Assembly (NCBI RefSeq): GCF_014640295.1
Contig: NZ_BMGR01000007.1
Location: 124,001-188,000 of the forward strand
Reading direction: 5' to 3'
Length of the DNA stretch: 64,000 bases
Origin: Paenibacillus abyssi
GTDB lineage: Bacteria > Bacillota > Bacilli > Paenibacillales > Paenibacillaceae
Part shown: positions 63,082 through 64,000 of the stretch, in pieces
How positions within the stretch are numbered: the stretch's first letter is position 1
Layout of the letters: each line of letters begins with the position of its first letter
Translations under genes and position numbers: made by a program
Notes under the pieces: model-generated
The model's database searches: none
Told to the model about the DNA's origin: nothing
Seen by the model: only the letters and a program-made list of their open reading frames with translations

Positions 63082-63714
63082 ATGGAAATGTCGAATGAGC
63101 TTTTGCATCCCCGCAAAGCGGCGGTTATCGTCGTGGATGTGCAGAATGATTATTGTCATCCGGAAGGGGCTTGCGCGCAAAGGGGAAGTGATGTCAGCAG
63201 CATCTCCGATATGATGCCCCGCTTGCACCTGCTGTTGGATAGCGCTAGAAAAAGTGGCGTTCCGGTCATCTACATTCAAACCCTCCATGAAGCGGCTACC
63301 GATTCCGCTTCATGGACGATGCGTACCAATGGAAGATCGGGTAAAGTGTGCAGGACTGGAACCTGGGGGGCTGAATTTTATGAAGTGTCTCCGCTCCCGG
63401 GTGAAATCGTTGTAAACAAGCACCGTTACAGCGCGTTCATCAATACCCGTCTGGATTCGGTACTCCGGACCTTGAAGGTGGAGACGCTGGTATTAACCGG
63501 GGTTGCGACGAATGTATGCGTGGAGTCGACAGCCAGGGATGGATTTATGATGGATTATAACATCGCCTTGGTAAAGGATGCATGCTCCGCATACTCCGGG
63601 AGGGCCCATGAAATGACGCTGGAGAACATTGATAACCATTTTGGAGCTGTGGTGGATACGAATCAATTAATGGTCACATGGGCCGCTCAGACAGAGATAA
63701 GCGTTCCGAGCTAG
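63082..63714 (+). CDS. Isochorismatase-family cysteine hydrolase (biuret hydrolase/N-carbamoyl amidase-like)
   Basis: The 210-residue enzyme carries the triad Asp19 (VIVVDVQND), Lys113 (VVNKHRYSAF) and Cys146 (GVATNVCVESTARDG) with a cis-peptide-type GVAT before the Cys. Nicotinamidases, N-carbamoylsarcosine amidases and biuret hydrolases share this. The KHRYSAF and TARDGFMMDY wording is closer to biuret hydrolase and carbamoyl amidases than to PncA, but this is by eye. GAGGTG lies 6 bp before ATG 63082. It would take a further nitrogen from the product of the amidase. Confidence 0.88.
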   Translation: MEMSNELLHPRKAAVIVVDVQNDYCHPEGACAQRGSDVSSISDMMPRLHLLLDSARKSGVPVIYIQTLHEAATDSASWTMRTNGRSGKVCRTGTWGAEFYEVSPLPGEIVVNKHRYSAFINTRLDSVLRTLKVETLVLTGVATNVCVESTARDGFMMDYNIALVKDACSAYSGRAHEMTLENIDNHFGAVVDTNQLMVTWAAQTEISVPS

Positions 63715-63729
63715 GACGAGATCAATAGG

Positions 63730-63766
63730 AGGAAGGAGGTTCTCTTATGGGGGCCTCCTTCCTTTG
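63730..63766 (+). terminator. Intrinsic terminator after the second nitrile-island unit
   Basis: AGGAAGGAGG (63730-63739) pairs with CCTCCTTCCT (63754-63763), followed by TTG. Confidence 0.75.
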
Positions 63767-63777
63767 TACTCCATGAA

Positions 63778-64000
63778 ATGCAGGTGAGCCGCATCTTGAA
63801 AAACAATACGCAATCTCATGTTCAATATGTGATCTGTCTGGGGGCATTTATCTCCACGTTGACAGCTGGCATGTTCAATATCACGTTAGTGGATATCGCA
63901 GCCGATTACGGGCAATCTATCCAGTCGGTTCAGTGGATCGTAACTGGTTATTTACTTGCCGTATCGACCTGCCTCCCTTTAATGGGACGGTTAGGCGATA
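63778..64000 (+). CDS. MFS transporter, DHA2-like (3' truncated by window)
   Basis: About 74 residues are visible: a hydrophilic start, a helix CLGAFISTLTAGMFNITLVD, IAADYGQSIQSVQWIVTGYL, and LMGRLGD, the loop-2 motif of the DHA2 drug exporter group. The start may be ATG 63778 or GTG 63784; TTG 63796 has AGGTGA 8 bp upstream. It follows the hydrolase operon after a terminator and may be separate. The rest lies beyond the window. Confidence 0.75.
   Translation, partial: MQVSRILKNNTQSHVQYVICLGAFISTLTAGMFNITLVDIAADYGQSIQSVQWIVTGYLLAVSTCLPLMGRLGD

Noticed and set aside
62041-63288. Long open frame on the minus strand (415 codons)
   Set aside because: It lies opposite the second binding protein and activator genes, has no ribosome site and no recognisable domain. 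It is a shadow of the true genes.

Overview
The window reads as chromosomal DNA of a spore-forming, Gram-positive soil bacterium of the Paenibacillaceae, most likely Paenibacillus or a close relative. The evidence is a gerA-type germinant receptor operon, sporulation-type sensor kinases, an AraC-type (YesN) response regulator with a YesM-type kinase beside a LplABC-type sugar transporter, an SLH-domain surface protein, Fur and cre boxes of Bacillus type, two Firmicute-style riboswitches, and strong Shine-Dalgarno sites with frequent GTG and TTG starts. I see no rRNA, tRNA, prophage, insertion sequence or CRISPR array.

Layout. 1-1.6 kb: end of a sugar-catabolic pair (zinc/NAD dehydrogenase, TIM-barrel epimerase). 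1.6-5.8 kb: Fur-controlled ferric-siderophore importer with a divergent binding protein. 5.8-14.5 kb: AraC regulator, two-component system and carbohydrate ABC transporter. 14.5-18.1 kb: germinant receptor operon. 18.2-24.7 kb: thioesterase, secreted formamidase-like protein, two sporulation-type kinases and a YetF-like protein. 24.9-28.6 kb: glycolate oxidase operon with a GntR regulator. 28.8-45.1 kb: mixed housekeeping and stress genes, including a c-di-GMP riboswitch gene, RNase H, HelD, a heme monooxygenase, a ZIP transporter, glpK with a cre site, an SLH-CAP protein, an HprK paralogue, an IMP dehydrogenase resembling the Tritrichomonas foetus enzyme, and a YdjO-like protein behind five tandem 40-bp repeats. 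45.2-51.4 kb: IF-3 paralogue, glycerophosphodiesterase, transporters and a broken glyoxalase gene. 51.4-53.9 kb: preQ1 riboswitch and queCDEF. 54.3-63.7 kb: a nitrogen-compound catabolic island. 63.8 kb to the end: start of an MFS exporter.

The most interesting part is the last island. It joins an AtzE-like amidase and its small AtzG-like partner, a complete NMT1-type ABC importer, both subunits of a cobalt-type nitrile hydratase, a LysR regulator, a second copy of the binding protein, the nitrile hydratase activator and a biuret-hydrolase-like cysteine hydrolase. The two rightward transcription units begin with copies of the same 69-bp upstream block in the same spacing. Together they look like a regulon for taking up a small cyano compound and releasing its nitrogen (import, nitrile to amide, amide to acid plus ammonia). 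The substrate is not readable from sequence.

Identifications rest on recognition of motifs and family resemblance by eye. No database search was run.
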